A DNA stretch of 64,000 bases from Tritrichomonas musculus (GCA_039105265.1 JAPFFF010000008.1:4588001-4652000), one strand, 5' to 3'; shown: positions 8,118 through 19,068, numbered from the stretch's first letter. Translations and numbers: made by a program. The notes: generated by a model not told the origin, from the sequence alone.

Positions 8118-11100
8118 TTATATTTTTTGCTTTGACTCGATTAGATCAAGTTCATTATCACGGCTTGAAACAATTATTTCATCAATATCATCTGCGAATG
8201 AATAAGAATTATTTTTCATGTCTTCAAGAACTTCTTCGATTGAAGGACGTTCCGCAGGATGAACAGTTAAGCACTTCTTGATAAGATCGATACAATATTG
8301 CTGCATTGAATTTGTTGGTTCTGGAAATTGAATAGATTTTTCATCAGAATTAAAAATCAATGTTTTACCTGTAAATATGTAATATAGAAACATTCCAAAT
8401 AAATAAACATCTGTTTTATGGTCATAATTATCTTCATTCAATAATTCTGACTTGTTAATTTCAGAATCATCATTAGATATTAATGGTGGTATTAAAATAT
8501 CATCAATTTCTGAATCTTTATCAGGTTTTGAATGACCAAACCCGATAATTTTAGCTTCAAAATTACGATTGAGCATAATTTTAAAATAATTCAAATTTTC
8601 AAATAATCTGCTTTTCATATGAATCATTCTTAAACCATGAGCAATTTCAACTGATATTCGGGCCTTATCAGTATTACTAAGTAAATTGTTCTTTAAGCAA
8701 TCGGATAACTTATAATCTAAAAATTCTGTATACAAAGCAAGAGTATCTACCATTTTTCCTTTGTCATTTCTAATTTTTTCATCCAAATTTATCGCAAAAT
8801 TACGACAAATACTTGGATGATCAATTGGATTAAGATAATTAAATTCTCTTAAAGTTTTTTCATGATATTCTTCAATTTTTTCATTTTCAATTGGCTTTAA
8901 AACTTTTTTACAAAAATGTTTTTTTGTTCTTGTTTCATTAACTTTGTATCTGAATGAATTTTCATTTATACAGATTCTTTTGACAACTTTAAAGAACTTT
9001 TCTTCTCCTGGATCAATATAGCGATTGATTGTCAGCTCTTCAGAGGGATATGATGGAGACATCATGACAGATTCGAGCAAATTGAGAGAAACTGCTTGTT
9101 CCGTAATTTTGACAGTAAAATAATGAACTGTCTTTGGTATTTGTAATTCTGTTAATACGTTAAAATCAGAAAGTCTTCGATTTCCAACAAAAATCGTAAT
9201 ATCTTCAAAAAGTACGTTATTTCTTTCGCTTATTTTTTCTTTAACGTTTTTAACAGTGACGTCCTTTGGAAGTTGAAGCTTAAATGGTTCTCCATTTAGA
9301 ACAAAATCAAAAATAAATTCAGTATCAGGACAATCTTTGCTTGGCTTAAAAGTGCCATTTCCTCTTTCAAAGATATCTGGCTTATTTTCATCTTCATCTT
9401 CCTCCTCTTCATTATCATCCGATTTTTTGGAAACTGGATCGTATTTAGGCTCTGATAAGTGGATCTTTTTACTTGTTGTAAGTGCTTTGTATATATTAGA
9501 TTCGGTTTGATTTAGCTTTTCGTATTCGTTTTCATCTTTTATTGTGTTTCCATCCCCTTGATCTAAGTTGACGATTATTTCGATATTTTCAATTAACTCG
9601 TCATTATCATCTAATTGATTATCATTAGAAGTGAGAACGATTTGATTGGGATTTTTAATTGAAGCTAACTGAGATGCTAAATAACGGACATCATATATAA
9701 GTGTGCCTTTAACCATTGCAACATCAGTTGACATGCCATCATCTTTAAATATAAATTTGAGCGTAATGGTAATTTCATCAGGACGCTCATTTTCAATAAT
9801 AATTGGCGCATCATCTTCAGTTATAATTGAAGATAGAGAATTATTATCATCAAGAATTCTTCCTCTGAAAACAAATACTGAATTTGGCTCTATTTTTTTG
9901 TCTCTGGCTTGCAATTCTTTTATAACTTCTCTAATTGTTAACGATGGAGCAAAATACATATTGAAAAACATGCCATTGCTTGTTTGGAAGAGAATTGGTT
10001 CTGCCTTTTTAACTATAATTTTATATAAGCCGTTTTTATTTTTTTCTGAAAATGATGCAAAGAGATATGATTCGTTACTAACTGCTTTATCTAATTCATT
10101 AAAAAGTTGAATTTTTTTAGGGTCGATATCTGCTTTAATCTTGATTAATTCATTAACTAAATCTTTGACCTGCTTGGTGTTTTTAATGGTAATTCTATAT
10201 TCTTTATCATACTCAATTAGGAAATTCATGTCATGAAGATTAATTATATCAAATACTTCACCATTTATAATTTGATGAATATTGTCAGAAATTTCCGTAG
10301 GTATTCCTTTATGTCCGATAAAAAATGATTTTGGTGGGAGCATAAAATGCTTTTGAACTTCATTTTGAATTTCATCAAATGATAATTGTCCACTAATTGG
10401 GAGAATATTATTTTCATAAGTGAAAATATACGTATTGTTTGCATATGCTATGATCTCATCATTATTTTTGATACCATATGACTCAAATGTTTCTTTCTCA
10501 TTTAGGATTAAACCATTTCCTTCTTTACAAATGTAGAAAAATGTACTTTTTTGAAATTCTTCAGGAATTATATTCTGAAAATCATGAGTTTTTTTAATAT
10601 AATTGATTTTATTTGTTGGTGATAATCCAATGATGATTTTTTTTGGTATATCATCAATTCCTAAAATATTTACTTTAACACAATCACCACATTCTTTAAT
10701 TTCCACTTTAATTTCTTCGGTAGGTAGTATAAAATAATTTGCAAACGATAAATCTGACTTGAGGATCTCTCCTCTAAGTGAAAATGTAACAGATTCAGCT
10801 GAAATATTTTCATTTTTAAATTGGTTAATGTAATAATCAATTTTTTTTTGTGGGTCAATTGCAATCAATTTTTTTTCCCCTTTGATTTCAAATGTACGTT
10901 CAAATTTTAAAAAATCTTCACAATATAAAACTAAATTCGTTTTATTTTTTATCAAATTGACACTAAGGCTTGAATTGAGAATTTCTGATTTGCTTTTTAA
11001 AAAAACTTTTTTATTTTTGATATTAAAATATTGCTTAATATTTTCAAGAAGAGCTTCAATTTTATCAGATTTGTCATATTTGATTTGGAATTTAATATTT

Positions 11101-11921
11101 CTTTTGTTAATTGGAACATATATACCAATTATATCTTGGACTGTATTCTCAATCCTTATATAGACAGGTTCATTAGTATATTCCTTTAAAATTTCATGAA
11201 TTGGAATTTCATTAGATATTATTTTTTCTTCTGTGCGAAATATGATATCCGATGTTTCTAAATGGAAATGTTCTTTGATTTCTTTATCATAATATTTAAG
11301 TGGTTCATTCCGTTTTAATAAAAGTGTTCGTTTTTGTTTCATGTATTTAAACTCAACTTTGATTGGATATGTAAATGTAATTAATCCTTTCTTGTGATAT
11401 ATTTTTAAATCTTGTTGTTCATCAATTTCTGAAAGTTCTTCATCGTTCTCAAAAAGATGGAGAAAAGTTGGATTGATCTTATATGTAGTACTTATGTGAT
11501 TTAGAACTTCATTGTATTCATTACTTTCAAATTTTAATGGAATTTCAATGTTTTCTTCTTTATCCTCTTTCCTAACTAAAACGTTAAGATTTAAAAATAA
11601 CGCAAGATAATAAAATTCTTCAATATTATTATCTTTAAAGATTTGGAATGCTTCTTCATTATCATATCTTGGATTAAAAAAGTTATCTGGACTTTCCAAA
11701 TTCTTTTCGAGATCTTCGACTGACACATGTTCTGATGAATTCTTTTTTTTAGCATAAAATATGAAATCTGATATTTTATTATGAACTTTTGGTGCAAAGC
11801 AATTTTTAATAATCATTTTTTTGAAGTTATACATATCAAATCCTCTTTTAAGTTTCCATTTAAGTTTTATTTCTTGATGTCTAGCATTTAGAGATTGTAC
11901 AATTATAAAATCATCATTCAT
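8118..11921 (-). CDS. Poly-ubiquitin-like-domain pseudokinase (copy 1)
   Basis: 1,267 residues, ATG at 11921. After an N-terminal segment of about 190 residues come roughly nine to ten beta-grasp modules of 65-85 residues in tandem, ending with a well-formed ubiquitin-like domain at about 870-945 (KLQLPKDVTVKNVKEKI, then ITIFVGNRRL). An acidic EEEEDEDE linker precedes that last module. A protein-kinase fold follows at about 970-1,245 with a retained beta-3 Lys (FCKKVLK), a regulatory DVYLFG motif in helix F and the final RPSIEEVL. The HRD triad is replaced by F-E-N and the DFG Asp by Gly (IIGFG near 1,128), so no phosphotransfer is expected. The last UBL lies before the kinase here, whereas in the paralogue at 13,476-17,264 it lies after it. 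It probably acts as a scaffold or ubiquitin-system adaptor, but function is unknown. Confidence 0.8.
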   Translation of the reverse strand: MNDDFIIVQSLNARHQEIKLKWKLKRGFDMYNFKKMIIKNCFAPKVHNKISDFIFYAKKKNSSEHVSVEDLEKNLESPDNFFNPRYDNEEAFQIFKDNNIEEFYYLALFLNLNVLVRKEDKEENIEIPLKFESNEYNEVLNHISTTYKINPTFLHLFENDEELSEIDEQQDLKIYHKKGLITFTYPIKVEFKYMKQKRTLLLKRNEPLKYYDKEIKEHFHLETSDIIFRTEEKIISNEIPIHEILKEYTNEPVYIRIENTVQDIIGIYVPINKRNIKFQIKYDKSDKIEALLENIKQYFNIKNKKVFLKSKSEILNSSLSVNLIKNKTNLVLYCEDFLKFERTFEIKGEKKLIAIDPQKKIDYYINQFKNENISAESVTFSLRGEILKSDLSFANYFILPTEEIKVEIKECGDCVKVNILGIDDIPKKIIIGLSPTNKINYIKKTHDFQNIIPEEFQKSTFFYICKEGNGLILNEKETFESYGIKNNDEIIAYANNTYIFTYENNILPISGQLSFDEIQNEVQKHFMLPPKSFFIGHKGIPTEISDNIHQIINGEVFDIINLHDMNFLIEYDKEYRITIKNTKQVKDLVNELIKIKADIDPKKIQLFNELDKAVSNESYLFASFSEKNKNGLYKIIVKKAEPILFQTSNGMFFNMYFAPSLTIREVIKELQARDKKIEPNSVFVFRGRILDDNNSLSSIITEDDAPIIIENERPDEITITLKFIFKDDGMSTDVAMVKGTLIYDVRYLASQLASIKNPNQIVLTSNDNQLDDNDELIENIEIIVNLDQGDGNTIKDENEYEKLNQTESNIYKALTTSKKIHLSEPKYDPVSKKSDDNEEEEDEDENKPDIFERGNGTFKPSKDCPDTEFIFDFVLNGEPFKLQLPKDVTVKNVKEKISERNNVLFEDITIFVGNRRLSDFNVLTELQIPKTVHYFTVKITEQAVSLNLLESVMMSPSYPSEELTINRYIDPGEEKFFKVVKRICINENSFRYKVNETRTKKHFCKKVLKPIENEKIEEYHEKTLREFNYLNPIDHPSICRNFAINLDEKIRNDKGKMVDTLALYTEFLDYKLSDCLKNNLLSNTDKARISVEIAHGLRMIHMKSRLFENLNYFKIMLNRNFEAKIIGFGHSKPDKDSEIDDILIPPLISNDDSEINKSELLNEDNYDHKTDVYLFGMFLYYIFTGKTLIFNSDEKSIQFPEPTNSMQQYCIDLIKKCLTVHPAERPSIEEVLEDMKNNSYSFADDIDEIIVSSRDNELDLIESKQKI

Positions 11922-12164
11922 ATACTAATTAGAAGAATGGGAAACAGTATTTGATAGTTTATCTTCCATAACTTTTTCAAAAAAAATTGAAATACAAAAA
12001 AAAAAAAAAAATAGAATTATCTAAAGATAAAAGTTTTATTTTAAAATTTAAAGATTAAAAAAATGATTAAAATGAAAATTACTAAACTTTTATATAATTA
12101 TATTTAAATTTTAAAAAGTATTAATTAAAATATATAATTCCAAAAGAATAATAGATAGCATATT

Positions 12165-13101
12165 TTAACTCTTACGATTTATGCACACATAAACGATAAT
12201 TTCAAATCTATTATCCTCACTGTAAAATAGCGAATAGTTTTTGGAATTATTAAAGCTTATCATAGTTTTTGGAATTACTAACGCAGTCAAGATGTTAAAA
12301 TCAGCAAGTCTATGGTTTCCAACAAAGATTGTAATGTCTTCGGAATCAACACTATTTCTTTCACTTATTTTATCTTTAACATCTTTAACTGTAACATCTT
12401 TAGGAAGTTGAAGTTTAAATGGCTCCTCATTAAGCTCTTTAAATTTGAAAACATACTCAGTATCTGGTAAATCAGCGTTTGCTTCGTATGTACCATTACC
12501 TTTTTCAAATGGATCTTCATTTTCATTATCATCACCTAATGGAGCATTAATATTAATTTTGTTTGGTTGAACTTCAATTGGATTTGTGTATGCAATTAAT
12601 CCTGTTTCTTTATATTTTTTCATATCAAGATTTTGATCAACTTCGTCTAAATTTTTATTATTAACAAAAACTTTAATTAATTTTGGATCACATTGACATC
12701 TTTCTGAGATATATTTTATCAAATCCAAATAACAGTTGTTGTCATAATTTAATTCCATTTCTAATGGCTCATTTTGAGAATCATTATTAATGAAAATTTT
12801 TAACTTTTGAAAGACAGCTAAATAATAGAACTCTGTAATATTATACTTTTTACAAATGTTGCATACAATCTCATTATCATATTGTGGCTGGAAAAAATTT
12901 ATTGAGCTCATCCTATGTCCATGCACTCCTCCAATTGAAAAACTTGGCTTATCATTTTTTACAATAAATGCTAAATCAGTGAGTCTATTTTGAACATCAC
13001 TTGAAAATGAGTTTTTAATAATATGCTTTTTAAAGGTAAACTATGAATTTAGATTTCTCTTTACAGTTAATTGCACGAACAGTAATCGAGTTGCAGAACA
13101 T
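12165..13101 (-). pseudogene. Internally deleted copy of the poly-UBL pseudokinase
   Basis: The N-terminal start MFCNSITVRAIN at 13,101 matches MFSDSIRVRAIN of the copy to the right. A short deletion and frame change follow near 13,045, then the family sequence resumes (FTFKKHIIKN, RLTDLAFIVKNDK) and stays open from about 12,926 to 12,165. After about 130 residues of N-terminal family sequence the frame jumps, at about 12,545, straight to the acidic linker plus terminal UBL (DPFEKGNGTYEANADLPDTE), so about 1,000 residues containing the UBL string and pseudokinase are missing. The end of the UBL is also altered after IPKT. A short protein from ATG 12,911 could in principle still be made. The 12,545 junction and its similarity to the downstream copy point to unequal recombination within the tandem family. 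Confidence 0.75.
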
Positions 13102-13475
13102 CAAAAAAGACAATTATTATATGAACTGATTTGCCAAATTAAAGATGACAATCATGATTGACCAAATAATTTCACAAATTTTTTTTTTTAAATATTGGCA
13201 AACTTTATTATTAAATTGTCAGTATTATGAGTCTAAGCCTTTCAATATTGAAATAACTCATAGAATATTATGATTTTGAGAGTACTACCTCTGAAAAAAA
13301 ATAATAATTGTATTGATTTACTGTATTTTCAATGTAAATACCTGCCCCGTCGGTTACTTCCTGTGTCGGAAAAATAACGGATACCGTAGTGGAACAGTAA
13401 ACATCCTTGTTGATAAATCACCGATATATTTAACTTTTTTTCAAAGATTTTAAAATTTTATTCTTAAATAAAAAC
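13102..13475. other. Intergenic region with a GC-richer island
   Basis: No open frame of note. Bases about 13,340-13,410 are close to half G+C in a region that is otherwise near 25 percent, with the segments CCTGCCCCGTCGG and CGGATACCGTAG. I could not fold it into a tRNA, and neither strand gives a protein I recognise. Confidence 0.4.
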
Positions 13476-16400
13476 TTATTTGATTTTGTAGCAAATAATT
13501 GATACCTTTAAATCTACTATTTTCACTGTAAAGTAGTGAACCGTTTTTGGAATAACTAGCGCAGTCAAGATGTTAAAATCAGCAAGTCTTTGGTTTCCAA
13601 CAAAGATTGTAATGTCCTCGAAAGCAACATTATTTCTTTCACTTATTTTATCTTTAACATCTTTAACTGTGACATCTTTTGGAAGTTGAAGTTTGAATGG
13701 TTCTTCGTTTGGCTCTTTAAATTTGAAAACATACTCAGTATCTGGTAAGTCAGCGCTTGCTTCATATGTACCATTACCTTTTTCAAATGGATCTTCATCT
13801 TCATCATCTGAGAAGTCGTCTGTAGAATTATCACATTCATGTGCAGCTAATATTGTTGAAAAATCATATCTTTTCGATAAACATTTCGAGTCAAGTAAAA
13901 GAAGTTCATGATCTCGATTCGTTAAAATAGTTTTATCAATGTCCGATGCAAATGAAAATGAATTCTTTTTCATGCTTTGGAGAACTTCTTCAAATGTTGG
14001 TCGATCATCTGGATTAAATGAAGTACACTTTTTGATAAGATCAATACAATATTGATTCATCGATGGTGATGGTCTTGGAAGTTCAATCGTTTTCCCATCA
14101 ATTTTGTTTCCAATTGTTATTTTTGAAAGAGAGCCATAAAATATGTAATATAATACAATTCCAAATGAATAAACATCTGTCTTATAATCAATTTTACCTT
14201 CTGATAAGAGTTCAGGAGACATATATTTCATTGATTCTTGACTTTTGTCCATCGTTTTTGTAAGTGATTCAATATCACCATTAGCATAATCATTTGCCAA
14301 ATACTCATAGACATAAGCATGACCAAATCCAATGATCTTTGCTTGTAATTTTGAATTCAACATTACATTTTCAATGTTAAAATTCTTGTGAATCAAACCT
14401 TTCTGATGAATGCAATGAAAGCCATGAGCAATTTCACAAACAATTCTCGCTTTCGCTGTGTTATCAAGTTTATTTTCCGATAAACATTTCTTTAGTTCAT
14501 ATCTCAAAAATTCTGTATATAAGGCCAATGTTGTCACATTTTCTCCTGATTCATTTTTAACTGGTTCACTAGGATCAGCTGCTAATGCACGACAAACAGA
14601 TGGATGATTAATTGAACAAAGAATTTCACATTCTTTAAATGCTTTCTGGAAACATTCAAAATCTGCGTTATTGACTTTTAATACTTTTTTACACATTAAA
14701 AGTTTTGTTTTCGTATCAACAACTATATAAATGAGACTTTTTTCCGTTTCTTTTATTGTGTCTAAGACTTTCAAATGCTTCATGTTAAAAGAAATTGAAA
14801 AATCTTGATCTTCTTTCAACTTTGTAGAAAATTTACTTGTATTGAATTTTTTGAATTCACATAATGTTCGATAGAGAGTTTCATCATTCATTTGCTTATT
14901 CTTGTTTGGATCAAAATCAACAATAACTTCCATTTCATCGATTAACTCATCATCATCATTTAATACATTATCATTTGCAATAAGACATATTTGATCTGCG
15001 TCTCTAACTTGAATTGGCTGAGCTGCTAAATATCGAAGATCATAGGCTGTTGAACCTTTGACCATTGCTATTTGACAAAGAGGTTTTTCTTCATCTTTAA
15101 GTTTAAGTGTGATCATGATTTGGTCAGGTATTTCTTCTTCAATACTAATAGGTTCATCATCTTCATTTATTATTGATGATAGCAGGTCATTATCATCAAT
15201 AATACGACCTCTGAAAATAAAATAAGATTCTTCATTGACTTTTTTATTTCGATTCTTTAGTTCTTTTTTAACATCTTTGATTTTCATTAATGGATATAAG
15301 TATTCATTGAAGATTTTCCCATTACTCATGATAAACGAGAATAGTTCTGTATTTTTGGCCTGAATTTTATAAATATAATTCTCTTCATTTCCTGAAAATA
15401 ATGAATAAAGATATGCATTTGAATTAACTGGTTTATCTAATTCATTGAAAAGTTGAATTTTTCTGATATCTATCTTCGTATTTTTCTTTTTTAATTCTTC
15501 TAATAAGTCTCTCACTTTTTTATTGTTTTCAATTGTGATTTTGCATTGACCTTCATAATCAATGATGAAAGTAAGATTTTGTTTATCTTTGATTTCAAAT
15601 ATTTCACCATTTGGATATTGATCAATATCTTCATTATTGATACAAATTCGTCCTTGATGATCAATGAAAAACTTATTCGTTGTTAGTTTGAAATATTTAA
15701 TAAGCGAACTTTCAATCTTTTTAAATGATTTATGGCAATCAATAGGAAATTGTTCTTCTTTATATTTGAAAATTTTATAGCTTCTAGCATATATTGTAAT
15801 TGTTTCATCTTCTTTAATTCCATAGTCATTGAATGTTTTATTTTCGACAAGAATTAAAAATCTTCCTTTCCTTTGAATGGAAAAGAAAACATTGATTCGA
15901 TCCTTATTATGAATAATATCATTAAATCCTTTAGACATTTTGATTGAACGAATCATCATATTGGGTAAGAAGCCAACTTTAAATTCTTTACAATATTCTT
16001 CAAATACAAAAACAAAAATTTTTAAAAACTTTGTCAATTCTTTGATTTCGACTGTTATACTTTCATTTCTAGGTACAAAATAGTTATTAATATATAAATT
16101 TGGATTTAAAACTTTTTTGTCATAAGAAAGTTGAACAAGAGACGGATCTATGCAATTGTCTTCAGCTATTTGTTTTATAATATTGCTTATTCGCTTGGTT
16201 GGATTGATTTCCAATATTTTTGAATTGCCATTAATTACAAAAGATCGTTTGAAGACAATCTTATGTTTTGAATGAATTAATAATGGATGTAATACTTCTG
16301 TGAAGCTGGTGACCTTTGTGTTTGATTCAATTGGACGATTTCCATTTGTTAAAAAAACGTCATCTGATATTCCAAAGTAATTTTGAATTTTGGATAAAAG

Positions 16401-17264
16401 AATTTTGATTGTATCATTTTCATCAAAATCAAATTTGAATTCAACATTTTTATAGTCAAATGGAACATAAATATTTATTTTGTTTGGTTGAAAATCTTCT
16501 ATATTAATAATTACTGGACTTGTACTTTCTTTTAATATTTCATGAATTGGTTGATCTTCTGGTATATTTAGACCATTATGTGTAAATACAATTTGTTCTG
16601 ATTGAAATTTGAATCCATACTTTTGAATTTCTGAAATATATGATTTAAGAGGTTGATTATATTTTAAAAGAATATTGTCCTTGTGACCTAAATAATTAAA
16701 TTGAACTTTAATTGGAAATGTGTATGCAATTAATCCTATTTCTTTATATTTTTTCATATCAAGAGCTTGATCAACTTCGTCTAAATTTTTATTATTAACA
16801 AAAACTTTAATTAATGCTGGATCACATTGACAATTTTCTGAGATATAATTTATCAAATTCGAATAACTGTTGTCATCGTAATTTAATTCCATTTCTAATG
16901 GTTTACTTTGAGAATCATTATTGATGAAAATTTTTAACTTTAGAAATAAAGCTAAATAATAGAACCCTGTAATTTTATATTTTTTAAAAATGTCGTATAC
17001 AATCTCATTATCATATTGTTGCTGGAATAAATCCTTTGCGCTATTCCTACTTTCTTGCATCTCATCAACTGAAGGAATATGTTTATCATTTTTTCCAAAA
17101 AATGAGAAATCAGTGAGTTTATAGTGAACCATTCTTACAAAACTTTTTTTTAAAATTTGCTTTTTAAAGGTAAACATATCTAATTGGCCTGATATTATCC
17201 AATCAGTGTACCTGTGTTGCTTTTTGATGTTAATTGCACGAACTCTGATCGAGTCGCTGAACAT
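13476..17264 (-). CDS. Poly-ubiquitin-like-domain pseudokinase (copy 2)
   Basis: 1,262 residues, ATG at 17264, a paralogue of 8118-11921 along most of its length. The N-terminal segment (to about 190) is followed by eight to nine tandem beta-grasp modules to about 790, then the kinase fold at about 850-1,135, an acidic linker (DDFSDDEDEDPFE) and a C-terminal ubiquitin-like domain at about 1,181-1,255. The kinase keeps the beta-3 Lys (MCKKVLK), an A-P-E-like SPELL, the DVYSFG helix-F motif and RPTFEEVL, but the catalytic triad reads H-K-N (near 958) with Asn for the catalytic Asp, and DFG reads G-F-G (near 978). It is therefore a predicted pseudokinase. Module order differs from copy 1, where the same UBL precedes the kinase. 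It ends only about 20 residues after the UBL, so a second kinase module may have been lost. Confidence 0.8.
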   Translation of the reverse strand: MFSDSIRVRAINIKKQHRYTDWIISGQLDMFTFKKQILKKSFVRMVHYKLTDFSFFGKNDKHIPSVDEMQESRNSAKDLFQQQYDNEIVYDIFKKYKITGFYYLALFLKLKIFINNDSQSKPLEMELNYDDNSYSNLINYISENCQCDPALIKVFVNNKNLDEVDQALDMKKYKEIGLIAYTFPIKVQFNYLGHKDNILLKYNQPLKSYISEIQKYGFKFQSEQIVFTHNGLNIPEDQPIHEILKESTSPVIINIEDFQPNKINIYVPFDYKNVEFKFDFDENDTIKILLSKIQNYFGISDDVFLTNGNRPIESNTKVTSFTEVLHPLLIHSKHKIVFKRSFVINGNSKILEINPTKRISNIIKQIAEDNCIDPSLVQLSYDKKVLNPNLYINNYFVPRNESITVEIKELTKFLKIFVFVFEEYCKEFKVGFLPNMMIRSIKMSKGFNDIIHNKDRINVFFSIQRKGRFLILVENKTFNDYGIKEDETITIYARSYKIFKYKEEQFPIDCHKSFKKIESSLIKYFKLTTNKFFIDHQGRICINNEDIDQYPNGEIFEIKDKQNLTFIIDYEGQCKITIENNKKVRDLLEELKKKNTKIDIRKIQLFNELDKPVNSNAYLYSLFSGNEENYIYKIQAKNTELFSFIMSNGKIFNEYLYPLMKIKDVKKELKNRNKKVNEESYFIFRGRIIDDNDLLSSIINEDDEPISIEEEIPDQIMITLKLKDEEKPLCQIAMVKGSTAYDLRYLAAQPIQVRDADQICLIANDNVLNDDDELIDEMEVIVDFDPNKNKQMNDETLYRTLCEFKKFNTSKFSTKLKEDQDFSISFNMKHLKVLDTIKETEKSLIYIVVDTKTKLLMCKKVLKVNNADFECFQKAFKECEILCSINHPSVCRALAADPSEPVKNESGENVTTLALYTEFLRYELKKCLSENKLDNTAKARIVCEIAHGFHCIHQKGLIHKNFNIENVMLNSKLQAKIIGFGHAYVYEYLANDYANGDIESLTKTMDKSQESMKYMSPELLSEGKIDYKTDVYSFGIVLYYIFYGSLSKITIGNKIDGKTIELPRPSPSMNQYCIDLIKKCTSFNPDDRPTFEEVLQSMKKNSFSFASDIDKTILTNRDHELLLLDSKCLSKRYDFSTILAAHECDNSTDDFSDDEDEDPFEKGNGTYEASADLPDTEYVFKFKEPNEEPFKLQLPKDVTVKDVKDKISERNNVAFEDITIFVGNQRLADFNILTALVIPKTVHYFTVKIVDLKVSIICYKIK

Positions 17265-17308
17265 TAAAAAGAGAAGATTATTTTCTGATAAAAATAAATT
17301 TATTTTTA

Positions 17309-18965
17309 AGAGGTATTCACCTTAAGTGACTTAACGGTCATTTTTCTTCTTTAAAATGTATTTTTAATTTTTTGAGCTAAATACTGATTATTTTTATTTC
17401 TTTTTATCATCAAAATAATCTATAAAATGTTTAAATGACGATTTGAATATTAAATTAAGCTTGTAAATTTGGTGAAATAAACGTTTTTTGGGTTTTAAAA
17501 ATCACCAAATGTAACCATATTATTGTCAAATAAATTTTTATTAATATTTATTATTGTCATAAACCATTGAATTATTTGAAAGATGAATTAAATGAGTTTT
17601 ATCAAAAGTCATATTAATAATCGATTAGATTTTCTCAGTAAAAAAATGTTATTTTTTGAATATTACAAAATAATTGTATGATTTGTATAATATATCATAT
17701 AAAATAATAATAAAAAGCTCATTTATATTGACGATGAAAAGCCAAATAACCGATTTCTCCAAAAACCCAGGTCTTGGGCTTTTGGCGACAGCATTCAATT
17801 TTGAATAGTTTACATATATTTTGGAGATCACCAAAACGGTTTTTTTGGCGATGGTGATTTGTAAAGCTTTCAAAATATCATATATAAAATAAAAAAAAAA
17901 AATAAGATATAAATATATAATAAAATCAATAAAAGCATTTTTTCAATTGAAAATAAATTTTTTTTCATTTATATTTTAAATATATACCGATATAAAATGT
18001 ATTTAAAATACTAATAGTATTTATATTTTTATGAATATATATAGCCGAATAATAAATAATACATTGAAATAATGCATTGAAATATTAATAGTATTTATAT
18101 TTTTATGAATATATATAGCCGAGTAATTAAATAAATTCATTGAATTTATTGAATATTGATTCGTAAATTGAATTATTATTTAATCAAATATCTTTTAATC
18201 ATTTTATTTTAATAATTCATAAGAAATAACTTTTTAAAAGATTTATTAAAATCGCCAAAAGACCAGAAAGAATCACCAAGACCAGGTCTTTTTTTTACAT
18301 TTGGGTATATTTTACAAGCTTAATTAAATTGAAGAAAAAATCATATTTTAGTTAACAATATAATTATATCATTTTATTTATAACATCGAATATATTTTGG
18401 ATATCTTCATTATTCCAAAGTATTGTCACAATAAATGAAAATTTCTAATTATTTCCTAATTCAGAAACTGCAAAATCTGCATTCTTCATACTTTCAAACC
18501 CAAAAAGCATTTTTAAAGAAAAACAGATGATAACTTCAAAAATTGTCTTTATATGATTCTACATCTTTAATATAATGATTATATTGGCCATGAGAATTTA
18601 TTCCTAGAAGCATTAGTGATTTTATGCGGCCAATTTTTTGGAAAATATGTTTCATTTATTAGACTCAAAATAAAAAATAAACGTTTTTTAACGTACATAT
18701 AATTACAAAAATATTCAAAATTTTTAATAAAATTAAAGTGGCATTTTGGAACATTTTTCTTTCAATTTTTTTCTACGATATTTTACGGTTTTGAATGGCT
18801 CATAAACATTGAAAAAAATAATTTTTTTTATAAAATCGAATTTTCTCAAAAACTAGCGCATAAATAATTTTGCAATTTTTAATGTATCATTTATTAAATA
18901 AATGTGTTTTAATTTTTATATTTTTTTTAAAAAATACAGTCAAAATCCTCAAAGTGAATACCTCT
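17309..18965. mobile_element. Non-autonomous TA-flanked element hosting a MITE
   Basis: AGAGGTATTCACCTT at 17,309 is mirrored by its imperfect reverse complement ending at 18,965, and both ends abut a TA dinucleotide, as expected for Tc1/mariner-type insertion. Beyond 15 bases the inverted ends diverge. Nothing in it codes for an intact transposase. Without the 867-bp MITE nested at 17,456 the original element would have been about 0.8 kb. It ends only 8 bp before the left terminus of the large pogo-type unit. Confidence 0.55.
17456..18322. mobile_element. 865-bp MITE family, copy 1
   Basis: The ends are TAAGCTTGTAAA and its reverse complement, flanked by ATTAAAT at 17,449-17,455 and 18,323-18,329, a 7-bp (possibly 8-bp) target duplication. 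Inside are strong hairpins; the clearest, at about 17,757-17,783, pairs CCAAAA-CCCA with TGGGCTTTTGG around GGTCT, and a related AGACCAGG motif lies near the right end. There is no transposase; a 74-codon frame shared with copy 2 simply follows from the copies being alike. A nearly identical copy in the opposite orientation lies at 41,769-42,632. The target duplication length points to a hAT-like or similar transposase, not Tc1. Confidence 0.75.
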
Positions 18966-19068
18966 TATTTTTGCCCTCCTGCCACATAATTTTGCAGTAA
19001 ACTTTTTGAAATATCTTTGAAAATAATAACTTTTTAATATCATTCAAAAATAAAACTTTTTGAATAAC

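Noticed and set aside
17649-17873. 74-codon frame also present at 42,216-42,440
   Set aside because: The frame is shared only because both lie in copies of the same MITE; it spans hairpin sequences and has no domain features.
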